A stretch of DNA of 64,000 nucleotides from Nilaparvata lugens (taxonomy: Eukaryota > Arthropoda > Insecta > Hemiptera > Delphacidae), in the NCBI RefSeq assembly GCF_014356525.2, contig NC_052507.1, forward strand, positions 40,436,954 through 40,500,953, read 5' to 3'. Position numbers and translations under genes: made by a program. A model generated the notes under the pieces. It was not told the DNA's origin and searched no databases. It worked only from the letters and a program-made list of their open reading frames with translations. Positions 1 through 10,531 of the stretch are shown here, piece by piece. Each line of letters starts with the position of its first letter. Positions within the stretch are counted from its first letter, which is position 1.

Positions 1-95
1 TTTTTTTTTTTAAGATTACGTCCTAAAGACTCCAGTCATGGAGTATAAGACAAGTCATGTTATTACATAATAATTCTAACACTAAGTAGTTCAAC

Positions 96-834
96 CTAGT
101 TTAGGTTTGAAAGGAATTCTTGTACACTATAAAAAGCTCTATCAACTAAATATTTTTTAATTTGTTTTTTGAAAATCTTCAAATCATCATTACTTTTCAA
201 GATTTGAGGTAGCTTGTTATAAAATTTCCTACCAATATAATCTGGTTTTTGTTCAAATAACCTACTATTGTGACCCATTATATGATAATCTGCTCTGTTC
301 CGCGTATTATACTCATGAACATCTGAATTCTGGATCACACCACTCGTTTTCACATGCATTACAACTTCATATACATACAAAGATGGCACAGTTAATAGAC
401 CAAGCTTTTTAAATAAAGGCCTACAAGAGTCTAACCTATTCACTTTCTCTATACATCTGAGTGCCTTCTTTTGAATCTTAAACACCCTGTCCATATTTTG
501 TTGAGATGAATTACCCCATACTAAAATAGCATACCTAATATGAGATAGAATAAGTCCATGGTAAGCAGTTAACAGTAGTTTTTTATCATCAGCCTAGCAA
601 GCTGCCGCAGGACAATACCCCAGATGATATCTTATTACATATCCTCTCAATGTAAGGATGCCATGTTAATTTCCTGTCCAATAAAATTCCCAAGAATGCT
701 ACTTTCTCTTCTTGGTCTAATTCATTTTCCTCTACAAACACATTTATTTCTCTATCCTCTACTGAATTATATTTACTTTTGAATTGTAGGAATTGACATT
801 TCTTACTATTTATTGTTAATTGCCTTTGCTTCAA
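96..834 (-). pseudogene. LINE-A ORF2, post-RT and C-terminal region
   Basis: Two frames make up this part. 834-589 has RT thumb-like sequence, including a Phe-Leu-Gly-Ile-Leu-Leu-Asp motif (the usual 'YLG..LD' block) followed by Leu-Thr-Trp. 494-96 has the usual LINE C-terminus, with a Lys-Lys-Ala-Leu-Arg helix, Cys-Arg-Pro, Lys-Lys-Leu-Gly-Leu-Leu, and a His-Glu-Tyr-Asn-Thr-Arg block before a stop 95 bp from the A tail. The two frames are separated by a frameshift in the interval 495-588. Confidence 0.8.
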
Positions 835-1342
835 GAATTGGACAATTGACTGTACTCTCTAGACTATCTAATAAATAATTGTTAAAGATAAGCGATGTGT
901 CATCAGCAAACAACAGAGCTCTGTGATCTTTTAACTCTTTTGGTAATTGGTTCACATACAACAGAAACAGTAAGGGACCCAGAATTGAGCCTTGAGGTAC
1001 TCCAGCCTGGACCTCCAGTTTTTGAGATTTAATTTTTACTATTTCATTCCCATCCACCTTGGTAAGCTCAACACACTGGTTTCTACCTATGAGATATGAT
1101 TCAAACCATTTTAGTTCTATACCATTCACACCTACAGTTTTTAGTATTTCCAATAATATTCTATGGTTCACACAATCAAAAGCTTTGGATAAATCAAGAA
1201 ATATTGCGGCTGCCTTCTCACCTGAATCTATTATATCTATTAGTCTTTCAACAAGGGATACTATTGCAGTCTTAGTAGATTTCCCTTTCTGGAACCCATG
1301 CTGTTCATCACATATGAAATTAATTTCTTCCAGGTGCATCAA
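806..1342 (-). pseudogene. LINE-A ORF2, reverse transcriptase core
   Basis: 178 residues cover RT blocks: Gly-Phe-Gln-Lys-Gly-Lys-Ser-Thr (block 2a), Phe-Leu-Asp-Leu-Ser-Lys-Ala-Phe-Asp (block A, catalytic Asp), Gly-Val-Pro-Gln-Gly-Ser-Ile-Leu-Gly-Pro (block B) and Phe-Ala-Asp-Asp-Thr (block C catalytic pair). The catalytic residues survive, but the reading frame breaks soon after block C and resumes in the 834-589 frame. The family identification as a LINE RT is firm; activity is excluded by the frame breaks. Confidence 0.9.
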
Positions 1343-1547
1343 TAGCCTATTTAAAACTACTCTTTCAAAATTTTACTTATTACATTTAGAATACTAATGG
1401 GTCTATAATTTTCAACTCTTTCAGAATCACCGCTCTTGAAAATTGGCAAAATTTTTCCTTGTTTCAGATCATCAGGGAAAATACCCTGCTCTAGTGAAGT
1501 ATTAAGGAGATGCAATAAAGGGTCCAGTAATTCATTTTCACATTCTT

Positions 1548-2249
1548 TTAAATTTTGCTTGAGACCCCATCCAATCCTACTGTTTTTTTGTTATTCAAAT
1601 TTTTTATTATTCTTGACAACTCATCTCTTGATAATGGATGAAATTTAAATACCTTTTCAATTGGCTCAGCATTTAATGTAGTTGTATTATAAGTATTAGT
1701 GTTCAGTGACTTTTGGAGATTATATGCAACCTGTTGATAATACTTATTGAAAAAGTTACAAATGTCTATACTATCATCCATATAATTTCCATGTTCATCG
1801 ATTATCCTAGGGACATTAGTAACTGTATCTTTTTGAGCTGCTCTCCTATTTCTATTAATTACCTCCCAAACAGCAGAGTTAAAATTGGTACTAGTTGTTA
1901 ATATTTCAGCTGTTTTCTTACACTTAGCTTTCCTCACTTCTTTTGCATAGTTTTTCTTTAGACATTTGTATTTGACTTCACTCGGAACATCCCTCACTAA
2001 TTTAAATTCCTCATAAGCTTCCCTAACAATATTTCTTTGAGTAAGAATATCTTCAGTTATCCATTCATCTACTTTGTTTAATTTACTTTTTACTTTGACT
2101 TTTTTTATTGGACAGCATACACTAATGTGAAATCTTAGAGTATCAATGAATTGCTTATATTTGTAATTTAGGTTACAACTGTTATAAACACTACTCCAAC
2201 TGAAACTTGTACATGAGAAAGTAGGAATGGTGTCGTAATTATATTGCAA
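1548..2249 (-). pseudogene. LINE-A ORF2, EN-RT linker and start of reverse transcriptase
   Basis: About 233 codons are open on the minus strand. The first 150 residues are the basic, Lys/Arg-rich linker typical between the APE-like endonuclease and the RT of LINEs. The last 25 residues hold the opening RT motif (Lys-Lys-Thr-Val-Gly-Leu-Asp-Gly), which normally marks RT block 0/1. The frame is then lost near 1560; RT block 2 (Tyr-Arg-Pro-Ile-Ser) lies in another frame around 1390-1410. No start codon is expected because the fragment is internal. In an intact element it would be part of the reverse-transcription enzyme; here it is a relic. Confidence 0.8.
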
Positions 2250-2254
2250 CTATA

Positions 2255-4139
2255 AATCAAACAGCGTGGTATCTGTGTGGCACGGAGTATAATTTAAGTC
2301 TTCCAGTAAGTCCTGCAGACACGAAGCTATTAAATTTGGTTATTAAAGATGTCCATCACGAGTGGAGGCCCGTTTAACGATTTGTTTTTTGATATGTGAA
2401 TAAATTATCGTCGGAAACAGTAGGTCTTTTGTGGAATGTATATTGTATAAACTAGAACTGTTGATCTGAAACCATTCAGTTGAACAAACTTTGAATTATG
2501 CGAAACACTTAGTTCCGAGTGTAATTTGGATTTCCAATATGATTCTGTAGTTAACACAGAAATTCAATAAGTTTTCTATTTGGATGATGATAATTCGTGT
2601 TAGCAGCTATTATTATTATTAGCGTATGGCACATATATATATATAGACGCACACAAACATATAGGTAGTGTGGGGGGTATACCAATCTCCTGTCGGTGAC
2701 GGCACTTATCTGAGGGTTAATTCCTGTTTTGGGAAGTACCCTTGTCACACCAAATAGGGAAAAATGTCTAGAGTATACTAGATCATTCTCCTAACAATTA
2801 ATCAAAGGATTAATTGTACTATTTTTTCTCAAGATCAAGTAACTCGATGATGGGTTACTATTAGCCTCTGAAATGAATATAATATTAGCAAATAAATAAG
2901 CTATAAGCAAGGTCGAACACAGGGTCACTAAGGAACAACATGGGATGACAAGTTGCATTTATTAAATTTACTAAATCATATAAGAATATTGTTGGTTCAA
3001 TAAGTAATAAATGAATTTGATAATGAAGGGTTAAGCCCATAAACAATATAATTTGAATTTTTAAAAGTTCTTTCAAGTTTATAATTTTATTAAGGAAGAG
3101 CATGTAGTGCTTTCACCCAAGGGTTGCCCGACTCAAGCTTGGACAGTGTAACGTCAGAATTTTTACAAACGATATACCAGTTTTTCTATGGAATATTGAG
3201 TCGAAGAGATTTTGAAGTAATAAATATTATAAATCACTCACATTTATATGGGCCCATAATATACACGCACTCACTCATGAAGATTTGTTCACTGCATGGC
3301 TGGCATCTTTCGTCAGGCTGCATGGCATCATATTAGGCTTCATTATTTGGCTCGCGATTTTAATAATTGGTAACTCCTTTTTAACTGAGACTTGGTAATC
3401 AAATTAAATTCCAACGTTACGGGAACTCTACATCAATTGAATTCAGCACTCTTACATAAATTTAACAAAGAAACATTTAAAACGACAAAAAATACAAAAA
3501 GGAGTTACAAACGACTCTCCATTAGCGTGCTCAGTTAATCTCTCTCTTTCTTCCTTCTTCTCCGAAATTGAGAAGCTAGGTTTGGGGAAGAAAAGGTCAC
3601 ATGACCAGTTAATGACCAATCACTGGTCAGAAAAACGAATCTACCAATAGAATGGCTACAAATGAAGAGAATGTGCTCAGGTGTGCCATATAGAATAAAT
3701 AAACTATTTTACAAATAAAAACGAGAAAACAAGCAAAACAAATATAGGGAAACAATGAGCAGATTTTTCAGCAGGTCAGAATGTACAATAAACAACATAA
3801 TAAAATTGAAAATCGAAGCAAGCAGTCAACAATCAGAAACAGATATGCCGGTTATCAGCTGACTGATAAGGTAGCCGGCTCAGTTGCATCGAGAAACTAA
3901 CCCTTATCGTAAACAAACATTCATTATTCTGTTATAGGTTATTCGAAAACCATTTACAACTGTTTGTGAATCTGGATCTTAATAAATGAATATATCATAG
4001 ATTTTGTTGTTATTTCAACAGCCAATAAAGGTGGGTAGTCATAATTTTTAGCTTATTATTATAGAAAGTTGCTTATCAAAGCTGTTTGGCGAATCTCACC
4101 GTGACAGTAGGTAGTCAAAGAAAAATCTGGTCATGAGAC
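2255..4139. other. No gene seen; AT-rich intergenic or decayed repeat sequence
   Basis: About 1.9 kb with only short frames that look random. It contains a short TATATA run near 2632-2645 and an AT-rich stretch near 2860-3100. I could not assign any segment to a known element or gene. Confidence 0.5.
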
Positions 4140-4171
4140 CGTTGTCAGGTTAATAAGATATTGTAAATACA

Positions 4172-4920
4172 TTACATTTTGATGTCGAGGTTTTCAAGGT
4201 AGTGTAGTGATTGTGGAGAAGCCGAAATAAAATCATTTAAATCGCCTTGGTAGGCATGTATATTACAATTTCCTATGATGTGCTTCAGCGTCTGTCTAGC
4301 CTCTCCACAATCACAAGCAGGGGAAGGTAAACTGCCAGAAGATCCCCATGGATTGGAAGTGTCCTGTTACTCTTTATCTTTTCGTATTCATGTACAAGAG
4401 CAGAATATCTACCTAGCCCCGGTGGAGCAATATTGCTGAGAACTGAAAGCCAGTATATGGGGGTGCTTCTAATTGTCCCAGTGATTAAACGCATAGTGTG
4501 GTTCAGTTGCGCATTTACTCTATTCATATGGGCACTATTCAACCATACAGCAGCACAATATTCAGCGGTTGGATACACCAAAGCCAGAGCAGAACAGCGC
4601 AAAGTTGTGGCTGAAGCACCCCAAGTAGTGCCACAAAGTTTTTGAATTATGTTATTTCTTGTTTTCAGTTTCTCAGCAACATTTTGGACATGGTGTTTAT
4701 AGGATAGAGTGCGGTCAAGCGTAACTCCCAGGTACTTGGGCAAAAAATTGTGTTGCAGGTAAGCATCATCAAATTTTACCTTCAACTTCACACTTGCCTC
4801 ATTATTCAGATGAAAGCAGCAAACCTCCGTTTTCCTCATGTTGGGCTGGAGCCTCCACTTGTGGAAGTAAGCTGAGAGGAAAGACAAGTCTCGAGTCATG
4901 CTGCTTGCTGTTTTTTCCAT
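4172..4920 (-). pseudogene. LINE-B ORF2, post-RT region and C-terminal Cys/His motif
   Basis: The frame 4920-4285 holds the thumb block with Lys-Tyr-Leu-Gly-Val-Thr-Leu-Asp and the downstream helical region. A frameshift near 4320 moves the C-terminus to another frame, which reads Cys-Asp-Cys-Gly, Gln-Thr-Leu-Lys-His-Ile-Ile, Asn-Cys-Asn and stops at 4172. This Cys-x-Cys...His...Cys arrangement is the usual C-terminal nucleic-acid-binding motif of I/Jockey LINEs. The remaining sequence to about 4140 would be 3' UTR; no clear poly(A) was seen. Confidence 0.75.
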
Positions 4921-5560
4921 ACTGAATAGCTATAGCAATGTCATCCGCATACACAAATACTCTTGATTTGATATTTGGCAAATCAGCTGTGTACAGATTG
5001 AAAATAAGGGGGGATAAGATGGATCTCTGTGGCAATCCTTTGTTCAATACTCTTCTCCTGCTCAGCCTATCATCCATGAGAACCCTGATATTCCTGTTCT
5101 TCAGCATTTTATTGATCAATTGAATGATTTTTAGACTTTGCAGGACCTGTAGGAGTTTAAATATAAGGCCCTCTCTCCAAACTGTGTCGTATGCAGCACT
5201 CAGGTCCACAAAGGCAACAGACGTCTTCAAGCCTTTCTGGAAAACCATTTCAATATGTGTTGTCAATGCAAGAACCTGGTCTGCGCAGCTCCGGTTTGGC
5301 CGAAATCCTGCTTGTTGAATTGGAACATGTTCTAGTATTTTTGGGCTGATCCTATTATAGATGAGCCTTTCAAGCAATTTATAGCTGACACTGATCAGAG
5401 CAATTGGACGGTAACTCTTAACATCATCACAAGGCTTGCCAGGTTTTATGATTGCCACAATTTTTGACTCCTTGAATTCTACTGGGAGATAGCCACTCTG
5501 TAAAATCCTTGTATAGAACCGAGAGAGCCACAGTCTGACACGCTTTCCTGTATGGAGCAT
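4802..5560 (-). pseudogene. LINE-B ORF2, reverse transcriptase
   Basis: 252 residues with Ser-Tyr-Arg-Pro-Ile-Ala-Leu-Ile-Ser (block 1), Ala-Gly-Phe-Arg-Pro-Asn-Arg-Ser (block 2), the block A Asp in Val-Asp-Leu-Ser-Ala-Ala-Tyr-Asp, block B as Gly-Leu-Pro-Gln-Arg-Ser-Ile-Leu-Ser-Pro, and Tyr-Ala-Asp-Asp (block C). In block B, the usual Gln-Gly is Gln-Arg, a likely damaging change. The frame is lost right after block C and continues in the 4920-4285 frame. The role in an intact element is target-primed reverse transcription. Confidence 0.9.
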
Positions 5561-5639
5561 ATGGGCGCATTGTATTCAGTTCAGCTTTGAAGTTACTCTC
5601 CAAATTAACATAATTGACACCTTTCTAAGAAAGCTGAAA

Positions 5640-6376
5640 GCGCCTCCCCGTGGTGCGCCTGGGTATCCCTATTCAGGATGGAGACCTGAATTCGGAGAGC
5701 AAAATCGAATACTATAAACCTCTTATAGCCAGCCATAGTGGACTGGCCTTCCCTTCCCTGCCTTCTTCTCTTCTTTCCCTTACCCGCTGCTCTATCGGTT
5801 GGTTCTCTTATGCTTCTTTTCCTGTTGTTTAGTTTCAGTTGTCTTTTCTCTCTGTTGGGTTTTGTTTTTCTGCCTGCTGCTCCCTCCCATCCCATTATTT
5901 GGTTTCATTTTATTTTCATAGTATTTCTTTTCCTATCTTTTCTATTTGTTGGAGAGGACTGGCAATTACATCTGCCATTGGAGGGAACACTCCAGACGTA
6001 TGTGGGGTATTAGTGTTGGTTGGATATTGGCAATGATGCACATATTGAAAAGGAAGAAGTTTCTGCCTAAGTTCGTTTGGCGGCCAGACTATCTTTGATC
6101 TCCTGGCCTAAAACTAGCACACACACAAACATCTTAGGATGAGTTCTAGAAACAGCTCTTTTCAGAGCTACCCAACGAGGAAACTAGGACAAGGAATTGG
6201 AATTTTACAAATAAATGTTGAAGGTATTAGCAGGGGAAAATGCGATTACCCATCCCTGCTCTTGACTGAAAACAAAGTAGATGTGCTGTTGGTGCAAGAG
6301 ACGCACGCAGCTGATGAGGAGAGACTGTTCCAGAGGGGTCGAGTTCCTGGATATAAAATAATAGGTGTTAGCAGCT
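5640..6376 (+). mobile_element. LINE-B-like 5' end (5' UTR and endonuclease start), inverted relative to its 3' half
   Basis: 5640-6138 is GC-richer, pyrimidine-rich leader-like sequence unlike the AT-rich surroundings. It is followed at 6139 by an ATG that opens an endonuclease N-terminus. The segment abuts the RT half of a LINE on the other strand. The head-to-head arrangement (5' piece inverted, 3' piece in normal sense) is the classical result of twin priming. That both halves come from one copy is an inference. Confidence 0.6.
6139..6376 (+). pseudogene. LINE endonuclease N-terminus (truncated)
   Basis: About 79 codons from ATG 6139. The segment Leu-Gln-Ile-Asn-Val-Glu-Gly (catalytic Asn region) and Val-Leu-Leu-Val-Gln-Glu-Thr-His (catalytic Glu) are the first two signature blocks of an APE-type endonuclease. 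After roughly residue 78 the homology stops abruptly and the frame ends at 6414 in unrelated sequence. The later blocks (Gly-Asp-Asn, Ser-Asp-His) are absent. This is only the first third of an endonuclease domain. Confidence 0.8.
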
Positions 6377-9300
6377 ATTTTAATTTCACTCGTCAATTTC
6401 TTCACTGCCGTTAACAGATTCTATTCATTTTCTTTATTATCTTTCGTGATATAGGAATTTCGTGTTCAATGAAATCTATAGAACATTATTCAGAATATAT
6501 GTCAAGTTTCCCTTTTTGGTTGCCATTTCCGCTCAATCTCCCAATTCCAATATCATATTAATATAAAATGTATAGTTTCCATGTTTATTTTGGACTAAAA
6601 TTGTATAGAAATTGTACACATGAAATTTCTAACCCTATTTTGGACTGGGTCATCATCTATAAATTTGGAAGAAAAATAGCACAAGGGCTACCTTATTATT
6701 TTATCTACCAATGTTATTATTATTATAACATCAGTTTTTTGTATCAAATTCTAAATTCAAATTCAAATTCTTTATTTGCCACAATACAATACAATTATTT
6801 CAAAACAAAAATACAATTAAAAACTGATGTATCGTAAATAAATGAATAAATGAATATTAATTTTGTATTTTTTCATGGTTTTCGACGAGTTTAATTATTG
6901 GAAAAAAAACATTTGACGCTGGAAATTAATCTAAAAACATTTTTTTCTCACAGTCATTTTTAGTGTTTCGCCGGATCTTTATAGATTGGAGCACCAATTA
7001 ATTGTCACCACCATACTGGATTGTAGAGAGAACAATTTGAAACAATCATTAATCTCTCAATGGACTCTACGAATAGAAGTAGAACCCTTTTTCAATGTAA
7101 TGGACACTGGCAAATTCTCAGTGGCAAGTGGAGCACTTTGTTCGGAGACAGGTTTGCCTCTACAATGCGGTCAGCGCTTCGAGTTTTAATGAGGCGTTTT
7201 GCTATCCACTTCATTTCAATTATTTTGAATTACTTTGGAAGCCCCAATTAATAGCACAAACTTTTGTCTCGAGTAGGCAGGGCAGGATTGAGTGGAATAC
7301 TCTTCAAGTTCTCATACCAACGAGCCGGAACCAGAGAGATTGCAATCCTTTATGAGATCCTTTATTGTTTCATTATCCGACTTCCGAACAGCATCTCATT
7401 TATTCAATCATAATCGTGAATTACAATGATCAATTTGGAAGTTGTGTGATGGCCCAATCATGTGGACGTGTGCAAGTAACACTACTTAATAAGTGACGCA
7501 ACTTTATTCATGTGCAGTACGAACTTCAACGACCTATATATAAGTTTAGAATTGAGCATTCAACAACTGTAAAACAACTTGACGATCTTTCAACAAACTT
7601 TCAGTCTGTGAAACTTGTAATTTGTGTGATTCAAATTGGAATAATGGATCGACTGCCGAAGATGGGGTGAATGCTAAGATTTCAATAAATTTTGGTATCT
7701 TGCATCAAGTCCTCCAAGTCAAATTTTCCAAATTCATGTAGCACACACTTAGAATGATGGAGAATTGAGAGAAAGTGAGTGAAGGAAAGTCATTGAAGAA
7801 ATGAGGTGGAAGGGAAAAATACTTCAATGTAATGGAACCGACAGGTGAAAGAGGAGCTCCAGAAGAAGACTTTCTGTGGAGGAAGTGAATTAGGGAAGGA
7901 ATAATGGAATTGAGAAAAGTTACATTTTTTCTAGCATATATTAATTGATTCCAGTGTTCCATTTAGTAGGCCTATTCACCAATTAGTATTCACCATTAGT
8001 ATACCAATTCTACTGAAGTAGATGTGCAACATCTGAGTGCTTTATAAGACTACTCGCGTCCATTATCTTTATTACTACAATATTATTGTAAATCTCATGT
8101 AGGATCTCAAGACACATTGATCTAATTTTTGAATAAAAAGACACTTCAAATCGCACAATAAACTATGATCAATCAGAGTGATGTATGAAAACTTTTTATA
8201 GAGCCAAAACTTCATGTTTAAACAAAATACCAAGAATTTGAAGGGTAGGCCTAATAATTGTTCACATTTCAATTTTTGTCAATGAGAAGAGTGTTATCAT
8301 TCTTGACTGTCGTTTAACAAGAAGAGCTCAGAAAATGGAGCAATCCTGATGATATGACGGAGGATCCTCTGCAAAATATCATTGAAAGGGGCAATATTTG
8401 ACGTGAACAGTGTTGCAGAACGATAAATGTGCCAAATTTTGGCGCGAAATCTGAGCACAACGAAATTTGGTGATGTTTTTTGCATTCGGAAAACGGAAAC
8501 CGATAAAATATCGACATTGCACCGTCCATTGCTGGCCAATAATTTGGTTATCGGGCGCTAGTAGTCAACTAGAAGCGACTACGCCATCCATCATGGCGTT
8601 GCCGCCAAAAGTGTCACGTGACTATTATCTCGGCCGTATTGAGCCATTATCGCTCGCTCTCTGCCGAGCCGACCGTGAGCAAGGAAGCACTAAGTAATGT
8701 TTACAAGATGGAACAATTTACATTGCAAATAAGCTGCGGGCGAAATTTGAAACACAGTCCTTTCCGCATTTTATTCAGCGCGGGAAAACAGTGAGATCTT
8801 GCCGCCATTGGCCTTGTACTTTGCTGCCCTCTGCGGCAATAATTATCTCATTCTCATCCCTGCCAACAGGACTGAATTAACATAGGCGCTCAAATGTGCC
8901 TTTGCCTTTCAGAGCAGGTCATTAAGAGCGCTTAGGCTGGCTTTTTGAACTCCAAAGTAAGAAGTGTCCTTGTTATTGGTCAGCTAGGCTTTCCCTTCAT
9001 AAATGTGACTTTTTTCATGAATCGTTACTCTGAAAGCTCATACATGCGTCTGCACAAATTAGAAGTTCATATTTTCCCCTATTCAAAATAACAGCCAATC
9101 AAAGATTGAAGAAAAACCAATTCATTGCCAGGTGGCGTCAAGGCGTCTAAAAAATATTTAAAATTTCCTTTGAATGATCTATATCGTTTGGGGAAGTTGA
9201 TATGGAGTCATTAAGAATAAATGTATTATGAATTCCATGATGATGCGTCTTGATGTATTGGTTGTTGAACAAGGCAATAAATGTTCCGATGTTTGGTCAG

Positions 9301-9487
9301 CCATCATCCTGGATAGTTATGAACTTATAATTAGTGCTGTTTTTCTTACCTGAACAATATCTTTTAAATGATCCATCACAAGGTGAGGGATGCCAGTTGA
9401 AATTTTTGAGTTACAACATCTAAATAATATCACTTGCGGGTAGGAAGTTGGAGCTGCTTGAAAGCTCGAAAAGTGGGATTTTTTGTA
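6377..9487. other. No gene seen; AT-rich sequence with one GC-richer segment
   Basis: Three kilobases without a credible coding region. 6740-6810 has short AAATTC-type repeats. 8300-8900 is noticeably GC-richer than its surroundings and contains several GC-rich palindromic words, so it could be an old promoter or exon-bearing segment, but no frame with recognisable protein was found. I could not identify a repeat family. Confidence 0.4.
7535..7544 (+). promoter_or_regulatory. Possible TATA box upstream of a very short ORF
   Basis: TATATATAAG is a good TATA match. About 30 bp downstream is a TCAAC-type start-like site. At 7644 an ATG opens a short frame that runs only to a GGTGA at about 7667, which could be an in-frame stop or a splice donor (exon ending in G before GTGAAT). 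Insect genes with tiny first coding exons look like this, but no second exon was found. Confidence 0.2.
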
Positions 9488-9632
9488 GTAGATATAAAAG
9501 GGGAAGTCTGAGACAACATGTGCCAGAATTCCCCACCTAACCTAACCTAACCTAACTAAAAAATGCATCCTAACCTAACCTAACCTAACCTAACGCAGCA
9601 AAAAATTCAACCTAACCTAACCTAACAAACCT
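9488..9632 (+). repeat. Composite TTAGG repeat, left half (hairpin plus (CCTAA)n)
   Basis: A 35-bp imperfect hairpin (9500-9534) is followed by three blocks of CCTAA units between 9536 and 9632. The same order, inverted and uninterrupted, occurs at 26320-26632. The missing second half of this copy resumes at 19389, so the gypsy-1 insertion splits it. CCTAA is the complement of the arthropod telomeric unit TTAGG. Confidence 0.8.
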
Positions 9633-10330
9633 ATAGTGTCTTTTGAGAACCTAAATTCTCAGACAACTATAATTAAGTTTGGAAATCGTGCGAGACTCTG
9701 AGGGTGGAGGGGTTAGTGAAATTTCTAGTGCTATTCCAGTGGTGAGGAATCCGAAATAAAAATCATTGATTGCCTCTATATTAAATATTTAAATTCAAAC
9801 AACACTTAACAATAAATACTTTCTTCAATCAAAGATTATCTTTGTCTTAAGAAACCAAATTTAACTACATTTACGTCTTTAAGAGACCAAATTCAATTAC
9901 ATTTACGTCTTTAAGAGACCAAAATTTAAGGGACACATTGAATTCTGATGGGGAAAGATCAAGTACTTATCTTGTAGTTGTTGTCGCGATGTCCGGATTC
10001 TCTGGCGGAGATGGATGAAGGGTGAAGATGATTGGTCGTCCTCCAGGAATGTTCAGGCATCGTGGCGACAGATCCAAAAGGGAGTTAGTCTTGTTCTCTC
10101 CTCATCAGTGTTCAATGATGTACGATTCCATCCATGGTTGGAAGAAGTCGCCGGCCCTTTTACAATGGAAATTCTCGGCCCGATACAGAAACCTGATGAC
10201 AAATTTACAACAGAATTAGAAACATAATAATTGCCAAAATCTAATAGGATTGTATTCAATTGATGATCTAGGTAGATCATCAAATAAATACAATTCACCG
10301 CTTTACATACATAAATCGAACACATTCACT
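9633..10330 (-). repeat. gypsy-1 3' LTR (right limit approximate)
   Basis: 9633-9832 matches the other LTR at 18706-18908 almost base for base. Beyond that the two copies differ. This copy continues with about three tandem 33-bp units (9836-9930, each with a TTTAAGAGACC-like core), which look like U3 repeats, and with other sequence of uncertain extent. The inner boundary (10330) is a guess from the length of the other LTR. Confidence 0.6.
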
Positions 10331-10531
10331 TTACAAATGATAAATTATATTTAATGACAATAATAAAAATACTCACCCAAAAGGGGTATTGAAGATTCGA
10401 AGTATAGAGGGAATCAACCATCATCCTAATTCAAGCTATCCCATTAGTATATTCTATAAGGGGGACTTTACTTCTAAATTACACTTAGCCTACATTTAAA
10501 GTAACTTCAAAAGATGTTCGATTTACTTGAC

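Larger units (their letters stand above)
1..2254 (-). mobile_element. LINE-A, 5'-truncated non-LTR retrotransposon with poly(A) end
   Basis: Minus-strand fragments of one ORF2 lie in order: linker before RT (2249-1548), RT core (1342-806), post-RT region (834-96). The + strand opens with 11 T, which is an A tail on the coding strand, so the 3' end is at or just outside the window edge. The endonuclease is missing, so this copy is 5'-truncated. At least three frame changes make it dead. The C-terminal style (Cys-Arg-Pro then a Lys-Lys-Leu-Gly motif) resembles CR1/L2/Jockey-superfamily LINEs of insects; the exact clade is not resolved by eye. Confidence 0.85.
4140..5620 (-). mobile_element. LINE-B, 3' half (RT to C-terminus)
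   Basis: Minus-strand remains of a LINE ORF2 run from before RT (about 5580) through the C-terminal zinc-like motif to a stop at 4172. Immediately to the right, in the opposite orientation, lies the 5' UTR and endonuclease start of what looks like the same kind of LINE. Frame breaks near 4860 and 4320 inactivate it. By RT style (Phe-Val-Asp-Leu-Ser-Ala-Ala-Tyr-Asp-Thr-Val-Trp) it belongs to the I/Jockey group; I cannot fix the clade. Confidence 0.85.

Noticed and set aside
5605..6036. Overlapping Lys/Arg-rich and hydrophobic ORFs
   Set aside because: Opposite-strand readings of the pyrimidine-rich LINE leader.
9536..9632. A true internal telomere fusion
   Set aside because: The TTAGG units are part of a repeat family with a hairpin and second array, seen twice, so a fusion scar is not needed.
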